Assembly (NCBI GenBank): GCA_002256995.1 | Contig: NCGX01000033.1 | Location: 1-39,503, forward strand | Direction: 5' to 3' | From: Hydrogenophilales bacterium 16-64-40 | GTDB lineage: Bacteria; Pseudomonadota; Gammaproteobacteria; Burkholderiales; Thiobacillaceae | Length of the DNA: 39,503 nucleotides | Shown here: positions 1 through 7,603 of the stretch, piece after piece | Layout of the letters: the number at the start of each line of letters is the position of its first letter | Position numbering within the stretch: position 1 is the stretch's first letter | Notes under the pieces: generated by a model | Told to the model about the DNA's origin: nothing | The model's input: only the letters and a program-made list of their open reading frames with translations | Database searches by the model: none | Program-made: the position numbers and the translations under genes

Positions 1-268
1 GGCACCGGACATCGCCGAAAACGGCGCCGTGGTGCCGGTGGAAGTGACCAGCGGCATCGCCGGCACCACCAGCATCGCCATCCTCGCCGAGAAGAACGCG
101 TCTCCCCTGGTTGGCAATTTCAACCTGTCTGGTGGCGCCCAGGGCTTCATTTCAACCCGCATCAAGATGGGTCAGACGTCGCTCGTCCGTGCCGTGGTCA
201 ATGCCGGCGGCAAGTCCTACACGGCGGCCAAGGAAGTGAAAGTCACCATCGGCGGCTGCGGCGGTTAA
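1..268 (+). CDS. soxY: Thiosulfate carrier protein SoxY, C-terminal part (5' end outside window)
   Basis: The reading frame is open from base 2, so the gene begins upstream of the window. SoxY carries sulfur intermediates on a C-terminal cysteine during periplasmic thiosulfate oxidation, as a heterodimer with SoxZ. The visible 88 or so residues include the motif PDIAENGAVVPVEV typical of SoxY and end in GGCGG, the swinging-arm motif whose Cys binds the sulfur substrate. The fold is the Ig-like SoxY domain. soxZ follows 45 bases downstream in the same direction, as in nearly all sox operons. The signal peptide cannot be seen because the 5' end is missing. Confidence 0.95.
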   Translation, partial: APDIAENGAVVPVEVTSGIAGTTSIAILAEKNASPLVGNFNLSGGAQGFISTRIKMGQTSLVRAVVNAGGKSYTAAKEVKVTIGGCGG

Positions 269-313
269 TCCGCTCACCCCACCCACCATTCATTTTCAGA
301 AAAGGAAAGCAAA

Positions 314-628
314 ATGGCTCAACCCATGCGAATCCGCGCCACCATGGCAGGCGACCTCGCCGACGTTAAAGTACTGATGAACCACCCGATGGAAACCGGC
401 CTGCGTAAAGACGCCAAGACCGGCAAGCTGATCCCCGCCCACTTCATCACCGAAGTGACCGCCACCGTCAACGGCTCCCCCGTGCTGGCTGCCGAGATGA
501 GCGGCGGCGTGTCCAAGAATCCCTACCTGGGCTTCAAGGTCAAGGGCCCCAAGGCCGGCGACAAGGTCGTCGTCAACTGGGCCGACAACAAGGGCGACAA
601 GAACAGCGCCGAAGCCACCATCGGCTAA
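314..628 (+). CDS. soxZ: Sulfur oxidation protein SoxZ
   Basis: A 104-residue protein of the usual SoxZ length. It starts MAQPMRIRATMAGDLADVKV and contains the conserved MNHPMETGLRKD and PAHFITEVT segments. SoxZ has a single Ig-like beta domain and pairs with SoxY to present the carrier arm to SoxXA, SoxB and SoxCD. A good ribosome site (AGAAAAGGAAAG) lies just upstream of the ATG. It has no signal peptide of its own, as expected, since SoxZ is exported with SoxY by the Tat pathway. It is the last gene of the sox unit here and is followed by a strong terminator at 735-766. Confidence 0.97.
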   Translation: MAQPMRIRATMAGDLADVKVLMNHPMETGLRKDAKTGKLIPAHFITEVTATVNGSPVLAAEMSGGVSKNPYLGFKVKGPKAGDKVVVNWADNKGDKNSAEATIG

Positions 629-701
629 GCGCCGTCGCCCCTGCCCTGTGACGTGATGAATCATCTTCAAGTCGCGGGCGGGGGCGTGTAGTGCCCTTGA
701 T

Positions 702-724
702 CTGGCAGCGCTTGCCGCTGCCAG
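702..724. repeat. 9-bp perfect inverted repeat downstream of soxZ
   Basis: CTGGCAGCG (702-710) and CGCTGCCAG (716-724) form a perfect stem around a 5-base loop. It has no T-run of its own and lies 10 bases before the stronger terminator hairpin. It may stabilise the sox mRNA 3' end or be a REP-like element; the function is not shown by the sequence. Confidence 0.5.
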
Positions 725-734
725 TGACTGAAAC

Positions 735-766
735 AAAACCCCCTGTCGGTTTCGACAGGGGGTTTT
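735..766. terminator. Bidirectional Rho-independent terminator between soxZ and hupE
   Basis: The arms at 735-748 and 753-766 (core CCCCCTGTCG / CGACAGGGGG) form a 14-bp perfect stem with the 4-base loop GTTT. It is flanked by A-rich sequence on the left and TTTTTGTT on the right, so it can end transcripts from both sides. It separates the sox operon on the plus strand from the hydrogenase operon on the minus strand. Confidence 0.9.
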
Positions 767-793
767 TGTTATTGGGCCGGGCGTATTGCAGTT

Positions 794-1369
794 TCACACG
801 CTGAGAATCAACGCCAGGACGCTGACCGCGATGCCGGCGCCTGCAAGCTGTGTCGCGCGGCGGCCGATCAGGCTGCCGGCGATCCCCATGCCATGCAGGC
901 ACAGGGTGGCCAGCACGAAGCCCAAGGCATAGCCCACGGGCGATGCGGCCTGCGGCATTTCCAGTCCATGGGCGTAACCATGGAACAGCGCGAAACCGGC
1001 AGCGAGCAGCATGCCGGCGGTTGTTCCGCGCTGCCGGCGCGTGGCGATCAGAAGACCCAGCACCAGCACCGACAGCGCGATGGCGGTTTCGACCTGCGGC
1101 AGCCCCCAGCCCAATCCGGCCAGCCCACCGCCCAGCAGCGTCGCGCCGACGAAGGCGGCGGGCACCGCCCACAGCGCCCGCCCGCCCTGCTGCGCGGCCC
1201 ACAGGCCGACCGCGATCATGGCAAGCAGGTGATCGAGTCCCTGCAGGGGGTGCGCCAGGCCGCTGGCGAAACCGCTTGCGGTGTGCTCGCCGGTGTGTGC
1301 CGACGCCGTGCCGGCGAACAGGCAAAGGGCGGCCAGGGCAAACATATGGGAAAGCTTCATTAATTTCAT
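794..1369 (-). CDS. hupE: HupE/UreJ family nickel-associated membrane protein
   Basis: About 191 residues: a signal peptide (MKLMKLSHMFALAALCLFAGTASA) and then the HupE signature HPLQGLDHLLAMIAVGLWAA, with several hydrophobic segments and a second His-bearing motif, ALFHGYAHGLE. HupE/UreJ proteins are membrane nickel permeases that supply [NiFe]-hydrogenase or urease. The ATG at 1369 was chosen because GGAG (1378-1381) lies 8 bases upstream; an in-frame ATG at 1390 would add seven residues but has no such site. It is the last gene of the hydrogenase operon, 32 bases after hynL, which supports a role in nickel supply for this enzyme. Confidence 0.9.
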   Translation of the reverse strand: MKLMKLSHMFALAALCLFAGTASAHTGEHTASGFASGLAHPLQGLDHLLAMIAVGLWAAQQGGRALWAVPAAFVGATLLGGGLAGLGWGLPQVETAIALSVLVLGLLIATRRQRGTTAGMLLAAGFALFHGYAHGLEMPQAASPVGYALGFVLATLCLHGMGIAGSLIGRRATQLAGAGIAVSVLALILSV

Positions 1370-1401
1370 GCTGTGTTCTCCGCTATCCAAATAAATTCAG
1401 C

Positions 1402-3192
1402 CTACTTGATCTTCACCTGCACCAGTTCCTCGCCGTCCGGGTCGGTCACGTGCACCGCGCAGGCAATGCAAGGGTCGAAGGAATGGATGGTGCGTAGGAT
1501 TTCGAGCGGCTGTTTCGGGTCGTGCATGACGTGGTTGTCCTGCAGCGCCGCCTCGTAGGCGCCCGGCTGGCCGAGGGTGTCGCGCGGGCCGGCGTTCCAG
1601 GTGCTGGGCACCACCGCCTGGTAGTTGCTGATCTTGCCGTCGTCTACGACGATCCAGTGGGAAAGCCCGCCGCGCGGCGCTTCCATCAGGCCGACGCCCT
1701 GCATGTGCTTCGGCCAGGTCGACGGATCCCAGTACTGGTCGTTGAAGGTGCGTACGTCGCCTGCCTTGATGTTGGCGATGAGCTGGTCGTACCAACCCTG
1801 CATGGCGTCGGCCAGGATCTTCGATTCCAGGGTGCGCGCAGCGGTGCGGCCGAGGGTGGAGAACAGCGCGTCGACCGGCAGGTCGAGCGTCTTCAGGGTC
1901 ATGCCCACCAGCTCCTTCGCCTGGGCATTGCCGCTGGCGTAGAGCATCAGCACGCGGGCCAGCGGGCCGACTTCCATGGATCGGCCCTGCCAGCGCGGCG
2001 ATTTCATCCAGGAGTATTTCTGCTCGACATCGAGATGCTGGTAAGGCGGCTTCGGCCCGGTGTAGTTGAGCTCGGTCTCGCCCCTGAACGGGTGCAGGCC
2101 GTGTTCGTCGCCCTGGCTGTACTTGTACCAGGAATGGCTGACGAATTCCTGGATCTCGTTGTCGGCGTCGAGGTCGATGGGATGGATGGTCGACAGGTCG
2201 CGGTCGAGGATGACGCCGCGCGGGATAAGATAGGAATCGGTATCCCAGAAGCCTTTCGCGGGCAGGTCGCCGAACGACAGGAAGTTGCCCAGGCCTTCGC
2301 CGCGCCCGGCCCAGTCCTCGTAGAAGCCGGCAATCGCCAGGGTGTCCGGCACATAGACCTGATCGACGAACTCGCGCATCCGGGTGATGACGTTCTGCAC
2401 CGTCTGCAGGCCCACCATGTTGAGCGCGGTGGCGTCCTGGCCGCCGCGATAGTGCGGCCCCCTGCCCGGGCCGGCGCCGGTCTGCACCGATATGGCCGAT
2501 GGCACGCCGCCCACCACCAGGTTGGGGTGCGGGTTCTTGCCGCCGAAGATGGCATGCAGCTTGACCACGTCGCGCTGCCAGGCAAGCGCGTCGAGGTAAT
2601 GCGCCAGCGCCATCAGGTTGGCTTCCGGCGGCAGCTTGTAGGCGGGATGGCCCCAGTAGGCGTTGGCGAAAATGCCGAGCTGGCCCTGCTCGACGAAGGT
2701 CTTCACCTTCTTCTGCACGTCGGCGAAATAGCCGGGCGAAGACCTGGGGTAGCCGGACAGGCTCTGCGCCAGCGTCGAGGTGGCCTTGGGGTCGGCCTTC
2801 AGTGCCGACACCACGTCGACCCAGTCGAGCGCGTGCAGGTGATAGAAATGCATCACGTGATCGTGCACATGCTGCGCCGCGATCATCAGGTTGCGGATCA
2901 GTTCGGCGTTCGCAGGTATGCTGTAGCCGGGGATGGCGCGGTGCAGCGCGTCCTCCACCGAGCGCACCGAGGCGACGCCGTGCACCAGGGTGCAGACGCC
3001 GCAGATGCGCTGGGCGAAAGCCCAGGCGTCGCGCGGGTCGCGTCCGCGCAGGATGATCTCGATGCCGCGCACCATGGTGCCGGCGGAGTAGGCCTGGGTG
3101 ATCCTGCCGTCGGCGTCGGTTTCCGCCTCGATCCGCAGGTGGCCCTCGATGCGGGTGATGGGGTCGACGACGATGCGTTGAGTGGTGGCCAT
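1402..3192 (-). CDS. hynL: [NiFe]-hydrogenase large subunit (Isp-type, HynL)
   Basis: The 596-residue catalytic subunit of an uptake hydrogenase. The N-terminal ligand motif RICGVCTLVHG (Cys 64 and 67) and the C-terminal DPCIACAVH (residues 573-581) supply the four cysteines that hold the Ni-Fe(CN)2CO centre. Fifteen residues follow the last His, the peptide that a HupD-type protease removes after metal insertion. The start at 3192 (MATTQRIVVDPITRIEGH) is preceded by AAGGAG 9 bases upstream; a longer frame to 3255 has no support. It begins 4 bases after isp2. The gene order hynS-isp1-isp2-hynL defines the sulfur-bacterium type (group 1e) of membrane-associated [NiFe]-hydrogenase. Confidence 0.97.
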   Translation of the reverse strand: MATTQRIVVDPITRIEGHLRIEAETDADGRITQAYSAGTMVRGIEIILRGRDPRDAWAFAQRICGVCTLVHGVASVRSVEDALHRAIPGYSIPANAELIRNLMIAAQHVHDHVMHFYHLHALDWVDVVSALKADPKATSTLAQSLSGYPRSSPGYFADVQKKVKTFVEQGQLGIFANAYWGHPAYKLPPEANLMALAHYLDALAWQRDVVKLHAIFGGKNPHPNLVVGGVPSAISVQTGAGPGRGPHYRGGQDATALNMVGLQTVQNVITRMREFVDQVYVPDTLAIAGFYEDWAGRGEGLGNFLSFGDLPAKGFWDTDSYLIPRGVILDRDLSTIHPIDLDADNEIQEFVSHSWYKYSQGDEHGLHPFRGETELNYTGPKPPYQHLDVEQKYSWMKSPRWQGRSMEVGPLARVLMLYASGNAQAKELVGMTLKTLDLPVDALFSTLGRTAARTLESKILADAMQGWYDQLIANIKAGDVRTFNDQYWDPSTWPKHMQGVGLMEAPRGGLSHWIVVDDGKISNYQAVVPSTWNAGPRDTLGQPGAYEAALQDNHVMHDPKQPLEILRTIHSFDPCIACAVHVTDPDGEELVQVKIK

Positions 3193-3196
3193 GGCG

Positions 3197-4489
3197 TCAG
3201 GCTCCTTCCGGCTTGGCGGCCGCTTGCGGCACGGGTTCTGAAATATGGTCGGCAATCATCTCGGTCAGGCCGATCACCGGGATATCCATCTTGTAGTGTT
3301 CGAGGCTTTCTTCCAGCACGATGCGACAGTTAGCGCAGGCGGTGACCACCCGGTCCGGCTTGACCGCGTCGAACTGGGATTTTTTCTTCTTGAAAGCTTC
3401 CAGCCGCAAATCCTCGCCCGCCTCGATCGCCGACGCGCCGCCGCCGCCACCGCAGCACCAGTTCATGTAGCCGGCATCCGGCATCTCGACGAAGTTCTTC
3501 GCCACCATGTTCATCAGCGTGCGCGGCTGCTGGATCACGCCGCCGCGACGCACCAGCTGGCACGGGTCGTGGAAGGTGAGGCGGTCGGTCTCGAAGCCTT
3601 CGGTCTGCAGCAGCCGCTGCGCCTGGAACTCGCCGAGCACCTCAATGATGTGCTTGACCTCGAAACCGAACGGCCGCCCGATCAGGTTGGGGCCTTCCCA
3701 GCGCAACGCGGTGTAGGCATGGCCGCATTCGGGGCTGATCACGGTCTTCACCTTGAGCGTTTCCGCGCCCTCGACGATGCGTAAAACGATCACTTTCGCC
3801 AGGTCCGAGTTGCCGATCTGGATGCCGGCGTTGGTCGCCTCGAAGGCGGTCGAGCACAGCGTCCAGGTCTTGCCCGCCTGCTGCATGATCTTGGCGACGG
3901 CCGCGAGATACTCCGGGAAGTTCATGATTTCCATCGACGACAGCACCACCATGTATTCGGCGCCTTCGACATCGAGCGGAATCGGAATGCCATAGTCTTC
4001 TTCCACGTGCTTCATCTGCGCCCGCAGCGCGGGCAGCTTGACGTTCATCGGGCTGCCGACCGTGACGGTGCGGGTGACCGCGTCCTTGATGCCTGCCGGC
4101 GCATGGCCGGAGGCCGACATGCCCTCGCGGAACTTGCGCACCATATAGACGATGTCGTTGCCGACCGGGCAGACGGCCGAGCAGCGGCCACACAGGGTGC
4201 AGCTGTTGTAGACCAGTGCCTGCCACTGATCAAGTTCGTCGTCGGTCACGGCTTTCGACAGGCCGACCATTTTCTTCAGCCGTCCCAGCAGCGTGTATTC
4301 CTGCTCATAGATGCGACGCAGCGGCTCCAGCTTGTGGATCGGCGTGTACTTGGGGTCGCCGGTCTCGGTGTAGAACAGGCAGGCCTCGGCGCACAGGCCG
4401 CAGTGCACGCAGCTGTTGAAATAACTGGCGATGGGGGCGTCGATGACTTCCTTGAGGACGCGGATGCCTTTTTCAAGCGTGGCGCTCAT
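3197..4489 (-). CDS. isp2: Isp2: HdrD/DsrK-like iron-sulfur electron transfer protein
   Basis: A 430-residue cytoplasmic protein. Two ferredoxin motifs near the N-terminus (Cys 27/30/33/37 in CVHCGLCAEAC and Cys 97/100/103/107 in CTLCGRCSAVC) should bind two [4Fe-4S] clusters. The C-terminal half has CCG-type cysteine motifs, including HDPCQLVRRGG and NWCCGGGGG, as in heterodisulfide reductase HdrD and sulfite-reductase complex DsrK. Isp2 is thought to link the periplasmic hydrogenase, through cytochrome b Isp1, to a cytoplasmic thiol/disulfide or sulfur partner; the true partner is not known. Its ATG overlaps the isp1 stop codon (ATGA at 4486-4489), which suggests translational coupling. Confidence 0.93.
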   Translation of the reverse strand: MSATLEKGIRVLKEVIDAPIASYFNSCVHCGLCAEACLFYTETGDPKYTPIHKLEPLRRIYEQEYTLLGRLKKMVGLSKAVTDDELDQWQALVYNSCTLCGRCSAVCPVGNDIVYMVRKFREGMSASGHAPAGIKDAVTRTVTVGSPMNVKLPALRAQMKHVEEDYGIPIPLDVEGAEYMVVLSSMEIMNFPEYLAAVAKIMQQAGKTWTLCSTAFEATNAGIQIGNSDLAKVIVLRIVEGAETLKVKTVISPECGHAYTALRWEGPNLIGRPFGFEVKHIIEVLGEFQAQRLLQTEGFETDRLTFHDPCQLVRRGGVIQQPRTLMNMVAKNFVEMPDAGYMNWCCGGGGGASAIEAGEDLRLEAFKKKKSQFDAVKPDRVVTACANCRIVLEESLEHYKMDIPVIGLTEMIADHISEPVPQAAAKPEGA

Positions 4490-5145
4490 ACCGGCACCCC
4501 CTTGTGAGCGTTGACCCGGCCGTTGTACCAGCGCGAGCCGAACAGCGTGAAGGCATGGAACAGCTTGGTGAAGGGCAGCACGATGAGCAGGATTTCAACG
4601 GAAAGGATGTGCAGCGCCAGCATCGTGGTGTAGGGCAGCAGCAGGTGCTGCACCGCCATCCAGCCGGTCAGCACCGGCAGAAAGGTCAGCGCCCAGGTGA
4701 ACCAGTCCTCGAAGGTGGAAAGAAAGCGCTTGACCGGCTTGCTGATGCGGTCGAACAGCATCACCAGCATGGCCGCCATCGTCACCACCGCCGCCAGGTC
4801 GATAAACTGCGAAGGCAGCCCGGGCCAGGACAGGCCGGTGAGATTGGAGATCAGGAGGATGTGCGGGGCGAACCCGAACACCACGACCGCCAGGCCGATG
4901 TGGAAGACGTAGCCGCCGATATAGCTCACCGGCGAACGCTTCAGCATGCCGGGTGGCGCCAGCGAGCGGCGGAACACCGTATGGAAGCCGGATGCGCCGG
5001 ACGCATGGCGTGGCATGGACAGATCCTTCTTGCGACCCAGCGAGTAAATCTCGAACAGGCGCCACGTCACGCCCAGCAGAAAAATCGCCACGGCAATATT
5101 GAGTCCCGTACCACGCACCCAGGTCAGAAATTGCAGCTCGTTCAT
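4486..5145 (-). CDS. isp1: Isp1: NarI/DsrM-like membrane cytochrome b subunit
   Basis: About 219 residues with five or so hydrophobic segments and histidines placed in or near them (YVFHIGLAVVVFG, MLALHILSVEILL, FTKLFHAFTLF), typical of the diheme cytochrome b family that includes NarI, DsrM and HdrE. It should carry electrons between HynSL outside and Isp2 inside the membrane. The ATG at 5145 (MNELQFLTWVRG) was chosen because GGAGG at 5153-5157 lies 7 bases upstream. The other in-frame ATG at 5151 would overlap the hynS stop but leaves only one base after the ribosome site. The stop overlaps the isp2 start. Confidence 0.92.
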   Translation of the reverse strand: MNELQFLTWVRGTGLNIAVAIFLLGVTWRLFEIYSLGRKKDLSMPRHASGASGFHTVFRRSLAPPGMLKRSPVSYIGGYVFHIGLAVVVFGFAPHILLISNLTGLSWPGLPSQFIDLAAVVTMAAMLVMLFDRISKPVKRFLSTFEDWFTWALTFLPVLTGWMAVQHLLLPYTTMLALHILSVEILLIVLPFTKLFHAFTLFGSRWYNGRVNAHKGVPV

Positions 5146-5147
5146 GG

Positions 5148-6227
5148 TCATGCCTCCAGGTCGTCCAGGGTGGTGGTTTCGTGCGCGGACTTGGCGCCAC
5201 CCTTCTTGGAGCGGTTGGCGAAGCCGATCGCCACCCCCGCGCCTGTGCCCACCACCGCGGCGGCGGCGGCGAACTTGAGCGGATCGGCCGGCAGCGACAG
5301 GGCTTTGTAGAAGCCGCCGGCGTCCCAGAAATCGGGCTCGGAGCAGCCCAGGCAGCCGTGGCCGGATTCCACCGGCCACGAGGTGCCGCCGTTCCACTTC
5401 ACCGTGGCGCAGGCGTTGTAGGTCACCGGCCCCTTGCAGCCGAGCTCGAACAGGCACCAGCCGCGGCGCGCGCCCTCATCGTCGAAGGTCTTGGCGAACT
5501 TGCCCTGGTCGTAGAACGGGCGGCGGTAGCAGCGGTCGTGGATGGTTTCGCCGTAGAAGGCCTTGGGCCGGCCCTTGGCGTCGAGCTCGGGCAGGCTGCC
5601 GAAGGTGAGGTAGTGCGCCAGCACGCCGGTCATCACCACCGGGATCGGCGGGCAGCCTGGGATGTTGACGATGGGCTTGTCCTTGATGATGTCGGACACC
5701 GAAACCGCACCGGTGGGGTTGGGGTTGGCTTTCGGGATGCCGCCATAGGAGGCGCAGGTGCCCATGGCGATGATGGCCGCCGCGCCCTCGGCAGCTTCTT
5801 TCAGGATGTCCAGATTGGAGCGGCCGCCGATGCAGGAATAGGCGCCATCCTGATCCAGCGGAATCGAGCCGTCGATGACCAGCAGGTACTTGCCCGCGTT
5901 GTCACGCATCGCGGTGTGCCGGGCCGCCTCGGCCTGGTGGCCGGCCGCGGCCATCAGCGTTTCCTGGTAGTCGAGCGAGATCATGTCGAAGATCATGCCT
6001 TCCAGCGTCGGCGAGTGCGAGCGCGTGAACGATTCGGTGCAGCCGGTGCATTCCTGGAACGGCAGCCAGATCACCGACGGCCTGCGGGCGGCGGCCATCG
6101 CCTCGGCCATGGCAAGCCCGGCCGCGGGCGGCAAGGCCATCATCGAGGCCAGGGTGGCGCAATACTTGAGAAAAGTGCGGCGGCTGACGCCCTGCCGCGC
6201 GAGTGTATCGATCAACGGACCCTGCAT
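5148..6227 (-). CDS. hynS: [NiFe]-hydrogenase small subunit (Isp-type, HynS)
   Basis: The 359-residue electron-relay subunit. A Tat signal (SRRTFLK, residues 15-21, then a hydrophobic stretch) directs export of the folded HynSL pair. Proximal cluster ligands start with QECTGCTES (Cys 60 and 63), and IPGCPP, HDRC and the CLFELGC/CLGC motifs follow for the three FeS clusters. A C-terminal hydrophobic segment (about 318-336) probably anchors it in the membrane. The proximal motif has Gly where oxygen-tolerant enzymes carry an extra Cys (CTCC), so it looks like a standard oxygen-sensitive enzyme. GGAGG at 6236-6240 lies 8 bases before the ATG. Upstream, 99 bases separate it from hupH, so a separate promoter is possible. 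Confidence 0.96.
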   Translation of the reverse strand: MQGPLIDTLARQGVSRRTFLKYCATLASMMALPPAAGLAMAEAMAAARRPSVIWLPFQECTGCTESFTRSHSPTLEGMIFDMISLDYQETLMAAAGHQAEAARHTAMRDNAGKYLLVIDGSIPLDQDGAYSCIGGRSNLDILKEAAEGAAAIIAMGTCASYGGIPKANPNPTGAVSVSDIIKDKPIVNIPGCPPIPVVMTGVLAHYLTFGSLPELDAKGRPKAFYGETIHDRCYRRPFYDQGKFAKTFDDEGARRGWCLFELGCKGPVTYNACATVKWNGGTSWPVESGHGCLGCSEPDFWDAGGFYKALSLPADPLKFAAAAAVVGTGAGVAIGFANRSKKGGAKSAHETTTLDDLEA

Positions 6228-6326
6228 GATGCTTGCCTCCCGACGTTAAACACCACTGCCCTGGAAAATCCCGGCGGCTACCCCAGTCTAGAAAAGCGTG
6301 CCGACACTAGGTACGCAATGACGAAT

Positions 6327-6758
6327 TCAGTCAGCGTCACCTTGGCGGTCGGCAATCATGAACTCAAGGGTTTCCAGACCGAGCGCCACATCCTGCGGAT
6401 GGGCCTTCACCAGTTCGGGCACGAACGCCACCTCGATGAACTGCGAGTTCACCGCGCCCTGCTCGTTGCGATGCGTCACCCACCAGACGCCGGGGCAGGC
6501 GGTCTCGTTCAGGGTCGATTCGCCGCTGGCCTGCAGGGTGACGGCAATCTCGCCGGCGCCGAGTTTTTCCTGCAGCCAGTCGAGGTCGGCCGGCGTCAGC
6601 GGCAAGGCGGACAGGTCGATGGCGGAAGGCTCGCCGGATTCGATCAGACGGCGCACCTGTTCGACCACTTCGCGCAGCAACGGCGGCGCATTGCCGGATA
6701 GACCGGGTTCGCCCGGCGGCTGATTGGCAACGTGGATGGGAATGACGTCAAGCTTCAT
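6327..6758 (-). CDS. hupH: Hydrogenase maturation protein, HupH/HyaF family
   Basis: A 143-residue protein matching the C-terminal conserved domain of HupH/HyaF (IDLSALPLTPADLDWLQEKLGAGEI, then CPGVWWVTHRNEQG and FIEVAFVPELVKAHPQD). Full-length HupH/HyaF proteins are about 280 residues, so this is the short, single-domain form seen with some hydrogenases. The family is needed for small-subunit maturation or protection during assembly; its exact reaction is not settled. It overlaps the end of hupD by 11 bases and precedes hynS, which fits co-expression with the structural genes. Confidence 0.88.
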   Translation of the reverse strand: MKLDVIPIHVANQPPGEPGLSGNAPPLLREVVEQVRRLIESGEPSAIDLSALPLTPADLDWLQEKLGAGEIAVTLQASGESTLNETACPGVWWVTHRNEQGAVNSQFIEVAFVPELVKAHPQDVALGLETLEFMIADRQGDAD

Positions 6759-7221
6759 GCTGCCATTCCCGGATCAGTCCGCGGATTGCCGCACAGGCGG
6801 GGGGAATGGCGGCGGCGACGACCGGCGTGGGCAGTTCGCCCCAGTCGACGACGTCGGGCCGGATCGCCAGCATCGCGCGTTTTTCCGGCCAGTGGCCGGC
6901 CAGAATCGCGATAACACGCAGATCGGTCAGCCCCACTTCGTGCACCGTGGACTTGCGATTGCCCATCAGGAACGCGTCCATCTCCTCCCCTTTCAGCAAT
7001 GCCCACTCGCCCGGCTTCGTTTTGATATTGGCGGCATCGACGACGATCAGCGCATCGGTGTCCTCGATCGGCCCCGCCAGGGTGAACGACAGCGTGCCGC
7101 CGTCGAGCAGGGTCACATCGGGCCAATTCGCCAGCTCGGGTTCGAGCGCCTGCAGCACGTGAATGCCGATGCCTTCGTCGGTGAGCAGGATGTTGCCGAT
7201 GCCGAGCACGAGCGTTTTCAT
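6748..7221 (-). CDS. hupD: Hydrogenase maturation endopeptidase (HupD/HyaD family)
   Basis: A 157-residue protease that trims the C-terminal peptide of HynL after nickel insertion. It begins MKTLVLGIGNILLTDEGIG; Glu16, Asp62 (VVDAANI) and His94 (STVHEVGL) match the nickel-sensing residues known from E. coli HybD. Length is normal for the family. It is the first gene of the minus-strand hydrogenase operon and faces hypC across a 151-base divergent promoter region. Its substrate is almost certainly HynL, the only hydrogenase large subunit in view. Confidence 0.95.
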   Translation of the reverse strand: MKTLVLGIGNILLTDEGIGIHVLQALEPELANWPDVTLLDGGTLSFTLAGPIEDTDALIVVDAANIKTKPGEWALLKGEEMDAFLMGNRKSTVHEVGLTDLRVIAILAGHWPEKRAMLAIRPDVVDWGELPTPVVAAAIPPACAAIRGLIREWQHEA

Positions 7222-7372
7222 TGCCTCAATCTAGCAGCCGGCTATTCGAATAACAACCAGGCAAATCGCTCAAGCATCTGATTATTCTAAATTATTTTTG
7301 CAACATTCCAGATCGGACGCCGCGCCGGCAAATCACATATACTGATTCGAGTGTAGGTTCTGATTGCCGCTC
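7222..7372. promoter_or_regulatory. Divergent promoter region between hupD and hypC
   Basis: This 151-base region is AT-rich compared with its flanks and must carry start signals for the hydrogenase operon (minus) and the hyp operon (plus). On the plus strand TATACT at 7338-7343 is a reasonable -10 for hypC, but no good -35 is seen 16-18 bases before it. A 10-bp palindrome, TATTCGAATA, lies just upstream of hupD and could be an operator. No convincing sigma-54 -24/-12 element was found. Confidence 0.45.
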
Positions 7373-7603
7373 ATGTGCCTTGCCATCCCCATGCAGATCG
7401 AATCGATCGAAGGCTTCACCGCCCGCTGTCAGGCCAAGGGCGTGTGGCGCGACGTCAGCCTGTTCATGATGCAGGACGCGCCGCCCGCGGTCGGTGACTT
7501 CGTCATGGTGCACGTCGGCTATGCCATCCAGAAAATTGCCGAGGCCGAGGCCCGCACCACCTGGGAACTGTTCGACCAGATCCTGGAGGAAAGCGGTGCA
7601 TGA
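7373..7603 (+). CDS. hypC: Hydrogenase maturation chaperone HypC
   Basis: A 76-residue protein starting MCLAIPMQIESIEG. HypC needs Cys2 at its N-terminus to hold the iron centre with HypD, so the ATG at 7373 is the true start rather than the in-frame TTG nine bases upstream. HypC shuttles the Fe(CN)2CO group from HypD to the large-subunit precursor. The rest matches the family (VGDFVMVHVGYAIQKI). It opens the hypCAB-DFE operon; its end overlaps hypA by 8 bases. Confidence 0.96.
   Translation: MCLAIPMQIESIEGFTARCQAKGVWRDVSLFMMQDAPPAVGDFVMVHVGYAIQKIAEAEARTTWELFDQILEESGA

Noticed and set aside
1522-3333. A 603-codon open frame antisense to hynL
   Set aside because: It is a shadow of the GC-rich hynL gene; its translation is low-complexity and matches no family, while hynL has full catalytic motifs.
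6241-6326. Possible sigma-54 promoter before hynS (CGGCACG followed by TCTAG)
   Set aside because: The -24 part is partly matched but the essential GC of the -12 element is absent at the required spacing.
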